From the NCBI RefSeq assembly GCF_000518645.1, contig NZ_KI912468.1, forward strand, positions 52,533-105,860: 53,328 nucleotides of DNA. Reading direction: 5' to 3'. A program made the position numbers and the translations under genes. The notes beneath the pieces are model-generated. The model was given only the letters and a program-made list of their open reading frames with translations. It did no database searches and was not told where the DNA came from. Positions within the stretch are counted from its first letter, which is position 1; each line of letters opens with the position of its first letter. The DNA is from Curvibacter gracilis ATCC BAA-807 (GTDB taxonomy: Bacteria; Pseudomonadota; Gammaproteobacteria; Burkholderiales; Burkholderiaceae_C). Of the stretch, positions 36,148 to 49,033 are shown piece by piece.

Positions 36148-37881
36148 TCAGGCGCTCAGCCGAGCGTAGGTTGCAAGCAACGCGCTCTTGTTGACAACAC
36201 CGAGCAGCCGGGGGTCTTCCGCGGACTCGATCACCGGCAATCGCTCCCCTCGGTGCGCCATGAAGCGCTGCAGGGCCTCCGACAGGCCCATGTCGGCGGT
36301 GAGGGGTTGCAACTCTGCGCTGATCAGATCACCAGCGCGCAGCCGCTCCAGATCGGGCAGGCGCTCGGCAGGGCTGAGGCGCTTCAGAGGCACCACGCCT
36401 TGAAAGTGCTGGGCCTCGTCCACCACATACAGGTACTTCACCGGATGATGCAAAAACAGCCGGCTCATCTCGTCCAGGCCGGCCTGCAGGCCCACCACGG
36501 TCTGCGCCGGCTCGATCAGCTCGCGCACGCCCAGGGCGCGCAGGCGCTGCTGCTCGGCCTGCCACCCCTGGCGGCGGCGGGTGATGTCGTACATGGCGCC
36601 GGCATGGGCCGAGCGGGCCACAAAATAGGCGATCACACTCGCCACCATCAGGGGCAGCATCACCTGGTAGCTCAATGTCATCTCGAAGATCATCAGGATG
36701 GCCATCAGGGGCGCCTGCGTGGCCCCGGCCAGAAACGCGCCCATGCCCACCATGGCGTAGGCCAGCGGCGCCGAGGCGGCCTGCGGCCACAAAGCCTGCG
36801 CGCCCTGCCCGAACAGGGCGCCAACGATGCAGCCGAAAAAGATGGCGGGCGTGAACACCCCCCCTACGGCACCCGAACCCACCGTGCACAGGGTGGCCAC
36901 CACCTTGGCCCCCAGCAGCATCAGCAGCAAGGCCCAGGGCCAGTCGGAATGCAGCACCGAATTGACCACGCTGTAGCCATTGCCCCACACCTCGGGCAGG
37001 GGCACCGAGATCAGCCCCACCACCAAGCCGCCCAGCGCCAGCCGCAGCGGCAAAGGCAACGGCAGGCGCCCGAACAGCGCACGCGACTGCCCCAGCAGGC
37101 GCAGGAACAGCGCCGCGCCCGCCCCCAGCAGCAGGCCCATCAAGGCAAACAGCAGCACCTCGCCCCCGGCCACGGCCGGGAAGGGTGGCATGGCATAGGG
37201 CGGTTGGTAACCGGGCATCTGGCGCATCACGATGTTGGCCACCACGGCGGCCACCATGATCGGCCCAAGGCTCTCCATGGCCATCGAGCCCAGCACGATC
37301 TCGGCCACGAAGAACGTGCCGGCAATCGGGGCGCTGTAGGCGGCGGTGATGCCGGCGGCCGCGCCGCAGGCCACCAGCAGCCGCAGACGCGCCACCGGAA
37401 AGCGCAAGCCCTGCCCCAGCATCGAGGCACTCAGCGCCGCCAGTTGCACCATCGAGCCCTCGCGCCCGATCGAGCCGCCGCTGGCAATGCTCAGCAACGA
37501 GGAAGCGCTGCGCAGCAGACTGGACTTCAACGGAATGCGCCCGTCACCCAGCACCGTGGCCTCCATGTAGTCGCTGTGGGCCTGCGGGTGGGTGGCGCGG
37601 CGTGCCAGCACCAGCAGCGCCCCGGCCAGCAGCCCGCCCAGCGTGGGCACCCCCACCCGCTCCCAGGCCGGCAGGCTGCGCGCCAGCGCCACCAGGCTGC
37701 CGCTCTGGCCCAGCAGGTGGTGGTCCAGGCGCAGCAGGGCCCAGCGAAACGCCTCGGTGGCCAGGGCCCCCAGCACGCCGGCCACCACGGCCCAGCCCAA
37801 CATCCACTGCCATTCGGCAATGCGAAAGAAATGCTGCAGCCCCGCCCGCACGGTGAGCCAGCGAAAGGCCAGATGCTTCAT
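36148..37881 (-). CDS. ClC-type chloride channel/transporter with CBS domains
   Basis: A 577-residue membrane protein of the ClC family, which moves chloride or exchanges it for protons. Selectivity segments are ASGGSIGREGSM (family GKxGPxxH-like first segment with Ser for Pro), the GSGAVGGVFTPAIFFG loop, and the acidic gate of GREG. About 10-12 helices are followed by a C-terminal regulatory region (~445-570) with two CBS-like repeats (VKYLYVVDEAQHFQGVVPL, ERLPVIESAEDPRLLGVVNK). It is 36 bp downstream of the LysR pseudogene and 80 bp upstream of the PheC-like gene. Confidence 0.9.
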   Translation of the reverse strand: MKHLAFRWLTVRAGLQHFFRIAEWQWMLGWAVVAGVLGALATEAFRWALLRLDHHLLGQSGSLVALARSLPAWERVGVPTLGGLLAGALLVLARRATHPQAHSDYMEATVLGDGRIPLKSSLLRSASSLLSIASGGSIGREGSMVQLAALSASMLGQGLRFPVARLRLLVACGAAAGITAAYSAPIAGTFFVAEIVLGSMAMESLGPIMVAAVVANIVMRQMPGYQPPYAMPPFPAVAGGEVLLFALMGLLLGAGAALFLRLLGQSRALFGRLPLPLPLRLALGGLVVGLISVPLPEVWGNGYSVVNSVLHSDWPWALLLMLLGAKVVATLCTVGSGAVGGVFTPAIFFGCIVGALFGQGAQALWPQAASAPLAYAMVGMGAFLAGATQAPLMAILMIFEMTLSYQVMLPLMVASVIAYFVARSAHAGAMYDITRRRQGWQAEQQRLRALGVRELIEPAQTVVGLQAGLDEMSRLFLHHPVKYLYVVDEAQHFQGVVPLKRLSPAERLPDLERLRAGDLISAELQPLTADMGLSEALQRFMAHRGERLPVIESAEDPRLLGVVNKSALLATYARLSA

Positions 37882-37917
37882 GGCGTCCGACCATAGCAGA
37901 GGCCCCGCCCGGCCGAA

Positions 37918-38716
37918 TCAGGTCGCACCCGGGTCGCCCACCGCCAGCCGCGCCAGCAACATGCCGCGCAGGGCCTGCGCCGCCACCGACAGGGCCTGCC
38001 CCTTGCGCCGCGCCAGCACCAGTGGCCGGGCCAGGGCCGGCTCGTTGAAAGGCAGCGCCACCAGGCCTGCATCGCGAAAGTGGAACAGCGTCAGCGCCGG
38101 CACCAGGCTCAGGCCCAGGCCGGCGCGCACCAGGGCCGCCAGCGTGGCCAGGTGCTCCACCTCGAGCACGCTGGTGCGCCAGCTTGGCACCGGGTTCAAG
38201 CGCTCGATCTGCTGGCGCACGCTGCTGCTGCGGGCCAGGTGGATCAGTTCTTCGCCGGCCAGGTCGTCCCAGCCGGCCCTCGCGCAGCAGCGTGGTGGCG
38301 CCCTGGGCCAGGGTGTCGTGCAGGGTGAGTTGCACCTGGGGGTGGCGCTGGCGCCACTCGGCCACCAGCCCGGGCAGCCACACAGCCGCCATCGAGGGCA
38401 AGGCCGCCACCGCCACCCGCCCGGCCTGCAGGCCGGCCAATGCCTGCAAGCGGCCCAGTGCCTGCTGCAGCTCCTGCTCCAGGCGCAGCACCTCTTGCGC
38501 CAGCAGTTCGCCCTCGGGCGTCAGACTGACCTGACGGGTGGAGCGCTCGAACAGGCGCGCGCCCACCGCCGCCTCCAGCCGGCGGATCTTCTGGCTGAAG
38601 GCGCTTTGCGACAGATGACAACGCTCGGCCGCGCGGGTGAAGTGGCGGGTCTGCACCAGGGCCCCAAAGGCCTCCAGGTCGGCCGACGACCAGCGGATCG
38701 GATTCAGTGGCTTCAT
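37918..38716 (-). pseudogene. LysR-family regulator broken by internal deletion and frameshift
   Basis: The N-terminal part (38716 to ~38272) reads a normal helix-turn-helix: LEAFGALVQTRHFTRAAERCHLSQSAFSQKIRRLEAAVGARLF and ends with TLAQGATTLLREGRL. The C-terminal part continues in another frame as WDDLAGEELIHLARSSSVRQQIERLNPVPSWRTS...LVPALTLFHFRDAGLVALPFNEP to the stop at 37918. The expected ~40-50 residues between the two parts (start of the effector domain) are missing, so a deletion of 3n+2 bases is the simplest reading. It is divergent from the AtuA gene it probably once controlled. A sequencing error alone would not explain the missing block. Confidence 0.75.
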
Positions 38717-38777
38717 GGATCAATCCATTCAATCAATCCATTTTACAAATGCACGCCCGGCCCACACACTGCAAGCC

Positions 38778-40148
38778 ATGTCTTCTCCACCCCCTCCTTT
38801 GCTGATCGGCTGCGGCGCCGGCTTCTCGGGCGACCGCTGGGACGCCGCCGTGCCCGTGGTGCGCACCCTGATCGCGCGCGGCGGCCCCGCCGTGCTGATG
38901 TTCGAGACCCTGGCCGAACGCACGCTGGCCCTGGCCCAGCTGCAGCGGCGCCAAAACCCGGCCGCGGGCTTCGAGCCCACGCTGGAGCGCTTCATCCGCC
39001 CGGTGCTGGCCGACTGCGTGCGCCATGGCATTCCCATCGTGGGCAACTTCGGCGCGGCCAACCCGCGCGGGGCGGCGGCCTGCCTGCAGGCCTTGGCGGC
39101 CGAGCTGGGCCTGGGCGCGCTGCGCGTGGGTGTGGTCGAGGGCGATGACGTGCTGGCCCAGCTGAGCCCCGAACAGCTGGCCCAGGTGCGCGGCCCACGC
39201 ACCGACGCCCCCGTCAGCGCCAATGCCTACCTGGGGGCCCAGGGCATCGCGGCCTGCCTGCGCGCCGGTGCCCAGGTGGTGGTGACCGGCCGCGTGGCCG
39301 ACCCGGCCCTGGCGCTGGGCCCGCTGCTGGCGCACTTTGGCTGGGCCGACGACGACTGGGACCGGCTGGCCGCCGGCACCATCGCCGGCCACCTGCTGGA
39401 GTGCGGCGCCCAGGTGTGCGGCGGCTACTTTGCCGACCCGGGCCTGAAAGACGTGCCCGACCTGGCCCATGTGGGCTTTCCGGTGCTGGAGGTGCAGGCC
39501 GATGGCCGTTTCGTGGTGGGCAAGGCCGAGGCCACCGGCGGCTGCGTGGACGAGCGCACCGTCAAGGAGCAGTTGCTGTACGAGATCCACGACCCCGCCG
39601 CCTACCTCACGCCCGACGTGGTGGCCGATCTCAGCGAGGTCACGCTGCAGCCCCTGGGCCCCGACCGGGTGCAGGTGAGCGGTGTGCGCGGCCACGCCCG
39701 GCCTGACACCCTCAAGACCACCGCCTGCTTTGAAGGCGGCTGGCTGGCCGAGGGCGAGATCTCCTACGCCGGCCCCAATGCCGTGGCCCGCGCCCGGCTG
39801 GCCGCCCAGGTGGTGCGCAGCCGCCTGGCCGAGCTGGCCCCGGGCCTGCAGCCGGTGCGCTGCGACCTGATCGGCGTGGCCAGCCTGTTTGCCGACGACG
39901 CCGGCACCTGGGCCGCCGGCCAGGACGGGCTGGAACCCGCCGGCCTGATGCAGGACGTACGACTGCGCGTGGCCGCCCGCGCCACCCAGCGCAGCGAGGC
40001 CGAACTGCTGACCCGCGAGGTGCTGGCCCTGTACACCTGCGGCCCGGCCGGCGGCGGCGGCGTGCGCAGCGCCATCACGCCACGCCTGGCCAGCGAGTCG
40101 TGGTTCGTGCCCCGGGCCTGGATCAAGGAACACTGGAGCCTGCTGTGA
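38778..40148 (+). CDS. AtuA-family (DUF1446) acyclic terpene utilisation-type protein
   Basis: A 456-residue cytoplasmic protein of the AtuA family. The N-terminus is PPPLLIGCGAGFSGDRWDAAVPVV; conserved segments include GIPIVGNFGAANPRGAA, VVVTGRVADPALALGPLLAHFGWADDDWDRLAAGTIAGHLLECGAQVCGGYFAD, and GKAEATGGCVDERTVKEQLLYEIHDPAAYLTPDV. AtuA belongs to terpene and leucine-like catabolic loci in pseudomonads; the reaction is not established. The ATG at 38778 fits the family N-terminus; the longer reading from 38637 crosses the LysR promoter region. It is coupled to the next gene by a 4-bp overlap. Confidence 0.86.
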   Translation: MSSPPPPLLIGCGAGFSGDRWDAAVPVVRTLIARGGPAVLMFETLAERTLALAQLQRRQNPAAGFEPTLERFIRPVLADCVRHGIPIVGNFGAANPRGAAACLQALAAELGLGALRVGVVEGDDVLAQLSPEQLAQVRGPRTDAPVSANAYLGAQGIAACLRAGAQVVVTGRVADPALALGPLLAHFGWADDDWDRLAAGTIAGHLLECGAQVCGGYFADPGLKDVPDLAHVGFPVLEVQADGRFVVGKAEATGGCVDERTVKEQLLYEIHDPAAYLTPDVVADLSEVTLQPLGPDRVQVSGVRGHARPDTLKTTACFEGGWLAEGEISYAGPNAVARARLAAQVVRSRLAELAPGLQPVRCDLIGVASLFADDAGTWAAGQDGLEPAGLMQDVRLRVAARATQRSEAELLTREVLALYTCGPAGGGGVRSAITPRLASESWFVPRAWIKEHWSLL

Positions 40149-40525
40149 CACAATCCGCCCCCATCGCGACCACCCCAGCCCCCCACGCCATGACACCCGA
40201 CACCGCCACCGTGCCCCTGGCCCGACTGGCCCACGGGCGCACCGGCGACAAGGGCAACACCTCCAGCATCAGCGTGATCGCCTACCAGGCGCAGCACTGG
40301 CCCCTGCTGGTGGAGCAGGTGACCGAGGCCCGCGTGGCCGCGCTGTTCGCCAGCCGCCGGCCCACGCGGGTGACGAGGTACCTGCTGCCCAAACTGCAGG
40401 CCATGAACTTCGTGCTGCATGACATTCTGGAAGGCGGCGTGAACGACGCCCTGAACCTGGACGCCCACGGCAAAAGCCTGTCGGGCCTGCTGCTGACCCT
40501 GGCAGTGCAGGCCCCCAGGGCCTGA
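40145..40525 (+). CDS. Small AtuA-associated ferredoxin-fold protein
   Basis: A 126-residue protein: VPLARLAHGRTGDKGNTSSISVIAYQAQHWPLLVEQVT, then RYLLPKLQAMNFVLHDILEGGVNDALNLDAHGKSLSGLLL. This resembles the domain that is fused to the C-terminus of some AtuA proteins; here it is a separate gene. GTG at 40145 overlaps the AtuA stop (GTGA), with GGAG 6 nt upstream; the ATG at 40190 has no ribosome site, so GTG is preferred. It presumably acts in a complex with the AtuA-family protein. Confidence 0.82.
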   Translation: MTQSAPIATTPAPHAMTPDTATVPLARLAHGRTGDKGNTSSISVIAYQAQHWPLLVEQVTEARVAALFASRRPTRVTRYLLPKLQAMNFVLHDILEGGVNDALNLDAHGKSLSGLLLTLAVQAPRA

Positions 40526-40560
40526 GCCACCGCCCCCCAACAAAGACAAGGAGACTTTGC

Positions 40561-41535
40561 ATGAACACACCTCGCCGCACCCTGCTGCACACCACACTGG
40601 CCGCCGCTGTCGCCGTCCTGGCCGGCCCCGTGCTGGCCCAGAGCTTCCCCGACAAGGCCATCACCTTCGTGGTGCCCTTCACCGCCGGCAGCGCCACCGA
40701 CCAGCTGGCCCGTGCCCTGGCCAATGCCATCACCGCCGACACCAAGACACCGGTGGTGGTGGACAACCGCCCTGGCGCCAATGCCTTCATCGGCGCCCAG
40801 CTGGTGGCCAAGGCCAAGCCCGACGGCTACACCGTGCTGATCGCCACCAACACCACCCACGCGGCCAACGAGCACCTGTACAAGAAGCTGCCCTACGACC
40901 CGGTGAAAGACTTCGAACCCATCACCGCCCTGGGCCGTGGCGGCCAGTTGATGGTGGTGCGCCCCGACTACCCGGCGCGCAGCGTGGGCGAGTTCATCAA
41001 ACTGGCCAAGGCCCAGCCCGGCAAGCTGTCGTTCGGCGCGGGCAGCTCGTCGAGCCGCATCGCGGGCGAGATGTTCAAGCAGCTCACCGGCACCTACATC
41101 CTGGCCATCCCGTACCGCAGCAACCCGCCGGCCGTGACCGACCTGCTGGGCGGCCAGATCGACGTGATGTTCACCGACATGGCCACCGGCCTGCCGCAGG
41201 TGAAAGCCGGCAAGCTGCGCGCCCTGGGCGTGACCCCGCGCCAGCGCAGCGCCCTGGCCCCCGAGGTGCCCACCATCGAAGAAGCCGGCGTGAAGGGCTA
41301 CGAAGCCACCTACTGGTTTGCCGCCTACGCCCCGGCCGGCACCCCCGCCCCGGTGGTGGCCAAGCTCAATGAACTGCTGCACAAGGCCGCCCACAGCAGC
41401 GCCCAGGCCGCCTTCTACCAGCCCACCGGCACCGAGACCTACCTGAACACGCCCGAGGAGCAGCGCAAGTTCCAGGCGGTCGAATCGCAGAAGTGGGGCC
41501 GCATCATCAAGGCGGCGGGCATCGAGCCCGAGTGA
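40561..41535 (+). CDS. Bug/TctC-type tripartite tricarboxylate transporter receptor
   Basis: A 324-residue periplasmic binding protein. It has a signal peptide ending at AGPVLAQS (~27), then FPDKAITFVVPFTAGSATDQLARALA, VVDNRPGANAFIGAQLVAKAKPDGYTVL and PYDPVKDFEPITALG, all typical of Bug receptors. No TctA/TctB membrane genes are nearby, which is common for the large Bug families of Burkholderiales. The position after the AtuA pair suggests binding of a related organic acid. AAGGAG stands 8 nt before the ATG. Confidence 0.93.
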   Translation: MNTPRRTLLHTTLAAAVAVLAGPVLAQSFPDKAITFVVPFTAGSATDQLARALANAITADTKTPVVVDNRPGANAFIGAQLVAKAKPDGYTVLIATNTTHAANEHLYKKLPYDPVKDFEPITALGRGGQLMVVRPDYPARSVGEFIKLAKAQPGKLSFGAGSSSSRIAGEMFKQLTGTYILAIPYRSNPPAVTDLLGGQIDVMFTDMATGLPQVKAGKLRALGVTPRQRSALAPEVPTIEEAGVKGYEATYWFAAYAPAGTPAPVVAKLNELLHKAAHSSAQAAFYQPTGTETYLNTPEEQRKFQAVESQKWGRIIKAAGIEPE

Positions 41536-41540
41536 GTTGA

Positions 41541-42005
41541 TCAGCCCGGGTCAGCGGCCTGGCCCGGCGCCCGAACCTCCTGGCGCAGCGCCTTCAGCTC
41601 GGCCTGCATCGCATGCAGGTCGGCGCGCAGGTGGCGGATCTCCTTGAGCACCGCGTCGTCCATCTCGCGCTCGTCCACCTCGACCAGCATGGCCGCCACC
41701 GAGGCCGTGACCAGCGACAACACCGCCAAGCCCAACAACACCACGGCCACGGCAAAGGCCTTGGACCAATGCGTGGTGGGCACGATGTCGCCATAGCCCA
41801 CCGTGGCCGCGGTGGTGAAGGCCAGCCACAGGCCGTCCCAGAAGGTGTGCACCCCGGGCTCGACGATCCAGAAGCCCAAGCCCCCCAGGGTCATCATCAA
41901 AAAAGCCAGCAGCAGTGAGTACAGCAAGCCCCTGCGACTGATGAAACGAACGTGACGGCGCCTGCGTGTGACCATGCCGGCATTGTGTGCGCCAAGGCGA
42001 GGCAT
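41541..42005 (-). CDS. Two-helix potassium channel
   Basis: A 154-residue inner-membrane protein: helix 1 GLLYSLLLAFLMMTLGGLGFWIV, pore TFWDGLWLAFTTAATVGYGDIVPTTHWSK with the K+ selectivity filter TVGYGD, helix 2 AFAVAVVLLGLAVLSLVTASVAAMLVEV, and a charged coiled-coil C-terminus. It would work as a tetramer. The start is either 42005 or 41975; the first has GAGGG ~10 nt upstream. It converges on the Bug receptor gene, and an FNR-like palindrome lies just upstream at 42011-42024. Confidence 0.88.
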   Translation of the reverse strand: MPRLGAHNAGMVTRRRRHVRFISRRGLLYSLLLAFLMMTLGGLGFWIVEPGVHTFWDGLWLAFTTAATVGYGDIVPTTHWSKAFAVAVVLLGLAVLSLVTASVAAMLVEVDEREMDDAVLKEIRHLRADLHAMQAELKALRQEVRAPGQAADPG

Positions 42006-42010
42006 GCGCC

Positions 42011-42024
42011 TTGACCCTCGTCAA
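42011..42024. promoter_or_regulatory. FNR/CRP-like palindrome TTGAC-N4-GTCAA
   Basis: TTGACCCTCGTCAA lies immediately before the K+ channel start and 60 bp before srkA. It resembles FNR/ANR boxes (TTGAT-N4-ATCAA) with a symmetric change in each half. Binding is inference. Confidence 0.25.
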
Positions 42025-42084
42025 GCCGACGGACTCCATTCGCCATCGGGCCGCACAGGCCGCAGGGCGGAGGACAATGGCGCC

Positions 42085-43149
42085 ATGCCTGAAGACTCCA
42101 TGCCCCGCAGCCCCGCCGCCGACCACGCCCTGCACCCCTACGCCCGACTGATGCCCGACACCGTGCTGGATGCCCTGGCCGGCATCGGCCTGTATGGCGA
42201 CGGCCGCCTGATGGCCCTGTCCTCGTACGAGAACCGCGTCTACCAGGTGCAGCTCGAAGACCCGGTGCAGGGCCACCGCGTGGTGGTGGTGAAGTTCTAC
42301 CGCCCGGGCCGCTGGAGCGAGGCCCAGATCCTCGAAGAACACGCCTTCTCGGCCGACCTGCAGGCCGCCGAGGTGCCCGCCGTGGGCCCGCTGACACTGC
42401 AGGGCCGCACCCTGCACCAGCACGAGGGCTTTGCGTTTTCGGTCTCGCCCCGGCGCGGTGGCCGCCAGCCCGAGCTGGACGATGGCGAGGTGCTGGAGTG
42501 GACCGGCCGCTTTCTGGCCCGGCTGCACCAGGTGGGCGCCCAGCGCCCCTTCCAGGTTCGGCCGGCGCTGAACCTGCACACCTTCGGCCGTGCCGCGGTG
42601 GACGGCCTGCTGCAGGGCCGGGTGCTGCCGGCCGATGCCGAAGGCCCCTGGCGCCAGGCCTGCGAGCAGGTGCTGGCGCGCATCGCGGCCCACCCCCTGG
42701 TGCTGCCGGACGGGCGCTTCGACGGCCAGCAGATCGAGCTGATCCGCCTGCACGGCGACTGCCACCCGGGCAACATCCTCTGGACCCCCACCGAGGTGGA
42801 AGGCGGTGGCCCTCACTTTGTGGACCTGGACGACGCCCGCACCGGCCCGGCCGTGCAAGACCTGTGGATGCTGCTGTCGGGCGAGCGGGCGCAGCAGAAC
42901 CGCCAACTCGGCAGCCTGATCGACGGCTACGAACAGGTGTGCGAATTCGACCGCCGCCAACTCAGCCTGATCGAGCCCCTGCGCACCCTGCGCCTGATCC
43001 ACTACAGCGCCTGGCTGGCCAGCCGCTGGGACGACCCGACCTTTCCGATCAACTTCCCGTGGTTCGGCAGCAGCGACTACTGGCATGGCCAGACCCACCT
43101 GCTGCACGACCAGCTCGAAGCCCTGGATGCCGACCCCCTGGTGGCCTGA
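42085..43149 (+). CDS. srkA: Stress response kinase A
   Basis: A 354-residue Ser/Thr protein kinase of the SrkA/YihE (APH-fold) family. Features: LMALSSYENRVYQVQLED (glycine-loop equivalent), VVVVKFYRPGRWSEAQILEEHAFSADLQAAEVPAVGP, the Brenner motif LIRLHGDCHPGNILWTP and the metal-binding HFVDLDDARTGPAVQDLWMLLSG. The C-terminal FPINFPWFGSSDYWHGQ is typical of the family. SrkA counters stress-induced death in E. coli. The ATG at 42085 follows GGAGG by ~12 nt. Confidence 0.93.
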   Translation: MPEDSMPRSPAADHALHPYARLMPDTVLDALAGIGLYGDGRLMALSSYENRVYQVQLEDPVQGHRVVVVKFYRPGRWSEAQILEEHAFSADLQAAEVPAVGPLTLQGRTLHQHEGFAFSVSPRRGGRQPELDDGEVLEWTGRFLARLHQVGAQRPFQVRPALNLHTFGRAAVDGLLQGRVLPADAEGPWRQACEQVLARIAAHPLVLPDGRFDGQQIELIRLHGDCHPGNILWTPTEVEGGGPHFVDLDDARTGPAVQDLWMLLSGERAQQNRQLGSLIDGYEQVCEFDRRQLSLIEPLRTLRLIHYSAWLASRWDDPTFPINFPWFGSSDYWHGQTHLLHDQLEALDADPLVA

Positions 43150-43168
43150 ATCGGATAACGAACAAGAC

Positions 43169-43182
43169 TTGACTCACATCAA
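43169..43182. promoter_or_regulatory. FNR-like box
   Basis: TTGACTCACATCAA has one mismatch from the FNR consensus TTGAT-N4-ATCAA. It lies 112 bp before the HD-GYP regulator gene, in the 144-bp gap after srkA. A chance match is possible. Confidence 0.3.
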
Positions 43183-43293
43183 TCGACCACACGGAATCCA
43201 GCGAAGAATGGTCATAAATGAGCGACGGTCGGTCTGACGGGTTTCCCAGATCAGAACCGGCTCTGCACGCCCCACGCACCCAGACAAGCTGCC

Positions 43294-44460
43294 ATGGACC
43301 CTACCCTGCCCCCGCCCGAACACGACACGCGCAACACCATCCTGGTGGTGGACGACACCAGCGCCAACCTGGCCGTGATGGGCGAGTTGCTGAGTCCCCT
43401 GTACCGCGTGCGCGTGGCCAACTCGGGCCAACGGGCCCTGGCGGCGGTGCACACCCAGCCCCGCCCCGACCTGATCCTGCTGGACATCATGATGCCGGGG
43501 CTGGACGGCTACAGCGTGCTGGAGCGCCTGCAGGCCGACCCGGCCACGCGCGACATCCCGGTGATCTTCGTCACCGCCATGTCGGGCGATGACGACGAAG
43601 AGCGCGGCCTGAGCCAGGGCGCCGTCGACTACGTGGCCAAGCCGATCCGCGCCGCCATCCTGCTGGCGCGGGTGCGCACCCACCTCGAACTCAAGCAGGC
43701 GCGCGACAGCCTGCGCCGGCAAAACGAGAACCTGGAACACCAGGTGCAGCAGCGCACCGAGGAAAACGAACTGATCAAGGACGTGAGCCTGAACGCCCTG
43801 GCCCTGCTGGCCGAAAAGCGCGACAACGAAACCGGCAACCACCTGCACCGCACCCAGGCCTATGTCGAGTTGCTGATCGAGCACCTGCGCGAGCACCCGC
43901 GCTTTGCCCAGGCCCTGCGCCCACCCTACGACAGCCTGATCGCCAAGGCCGCGCCGCTGCACGACATCGGCAAGGTGGGCATCGCCGACCAGATCCTGCT
44001 CAAGCCCGGGCGGCTGACGCCTGAAGAGTTCGAGGTGATGAAGACGCACAGCCAGATCGGGGCCGATGCGCTGCAAGAGGCCATCCTGCGCGTGCAGGCC
44101 GGCCATGGCCAGGTCTCGCGCGGCCCCGGCCCGGCGCTGGAGTTTCTGCAGATCGCCCAGCAGATCGCCCTGAGCCACCACGAGAAATGGGACGGCAGCG
44201 GCTACCCCAGGGGCCTGGCGGGCGAGGACATCCCGGTGGCGGCACGCCTGATGGCCCTGGCCGATGTGTTCGATGCCCTGACCTGCAAGCGCCACTACAA
44301 AGAGCCCTTCCCCATCGACCGGGTGGTCCAGATCATCACCGACGGCCGTGGCCAGCACTTCGACCCCGAGGTGGTGGACGCCTTCCTGGCCTTGCTGCCC
44401 CGCTTTGTCGAGGTGGCCATGCGCTACGCCGACATCCCCCCACGACACGCGCTGGGCTGA
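43294..44460 (+). CDS. Response regulator with HD-GYP c-di-GMP phosphodiesterase domain
   Basis: A 388-residue two-component effector. The receiver domain (15-130) has the phosphoacceptor Asp64 in [13 protein letters not shown] and the Lys in YVAKPI. A coiled-coil linker leads to an HD-GYP domain with HDIGKVG (223-229) and [14 protein letters not shown], so it should be an active cyclic di-GMP phosphodiesterase. The hybrid kinase gene starts 40 bp downstream, making it the likely phosphodonor. No strong ribosome site is evident. Confidence 0.94.
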   Translation: MDPTLPPPEHDTRNTILVVDDTSANLAVMGELLSPLYRVRVANSGQRALAAVHTQPRPDLILLDIMMPGLDGYSVLERLQADPATRDIPVIFVTAMSGDDDEERGLSQGAVDYVAKPIRAAILLARVRTHLELKQARDSLRRQNENLEHQVQQRTEENELIKDVSLNALALLAEKRDNETGNHLHRTQAYVELLIEHLREHPRFAQALRPPYDSLIAKAAPLHDIGKVGIADQILLKPGRLTPEEFEVMKTHSQIGADALQEAILRVQAGHGQVSRGPGPALEFLQIAQQIALSHHEKWDGSGYPRGLAGEDIPVAARLMALADVFDALTCKRHYKEPFPIDRVVQIITDGRGQHFDPEVVDAFLALLPRFVEVAMRYADIPPRHALG

Positions 44461-44500
44461 AGCGCCTTCGAGGCCCCACCACAACGACAAGCCCTCCACC

Positions 44501-49021
<4,521 letters not shown>

Positions 49022-49033
49022 CCCAAGCCGCCC

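Noticed and set aside
37544-37917. Continuation of the LysR N-terminal frame into the ClC gene
   Set aside because: After the frameshift at ~38272 the residues are Gly/Pro/Arg-rich and match nothing; the real LysR C-terminus is in the other frame.
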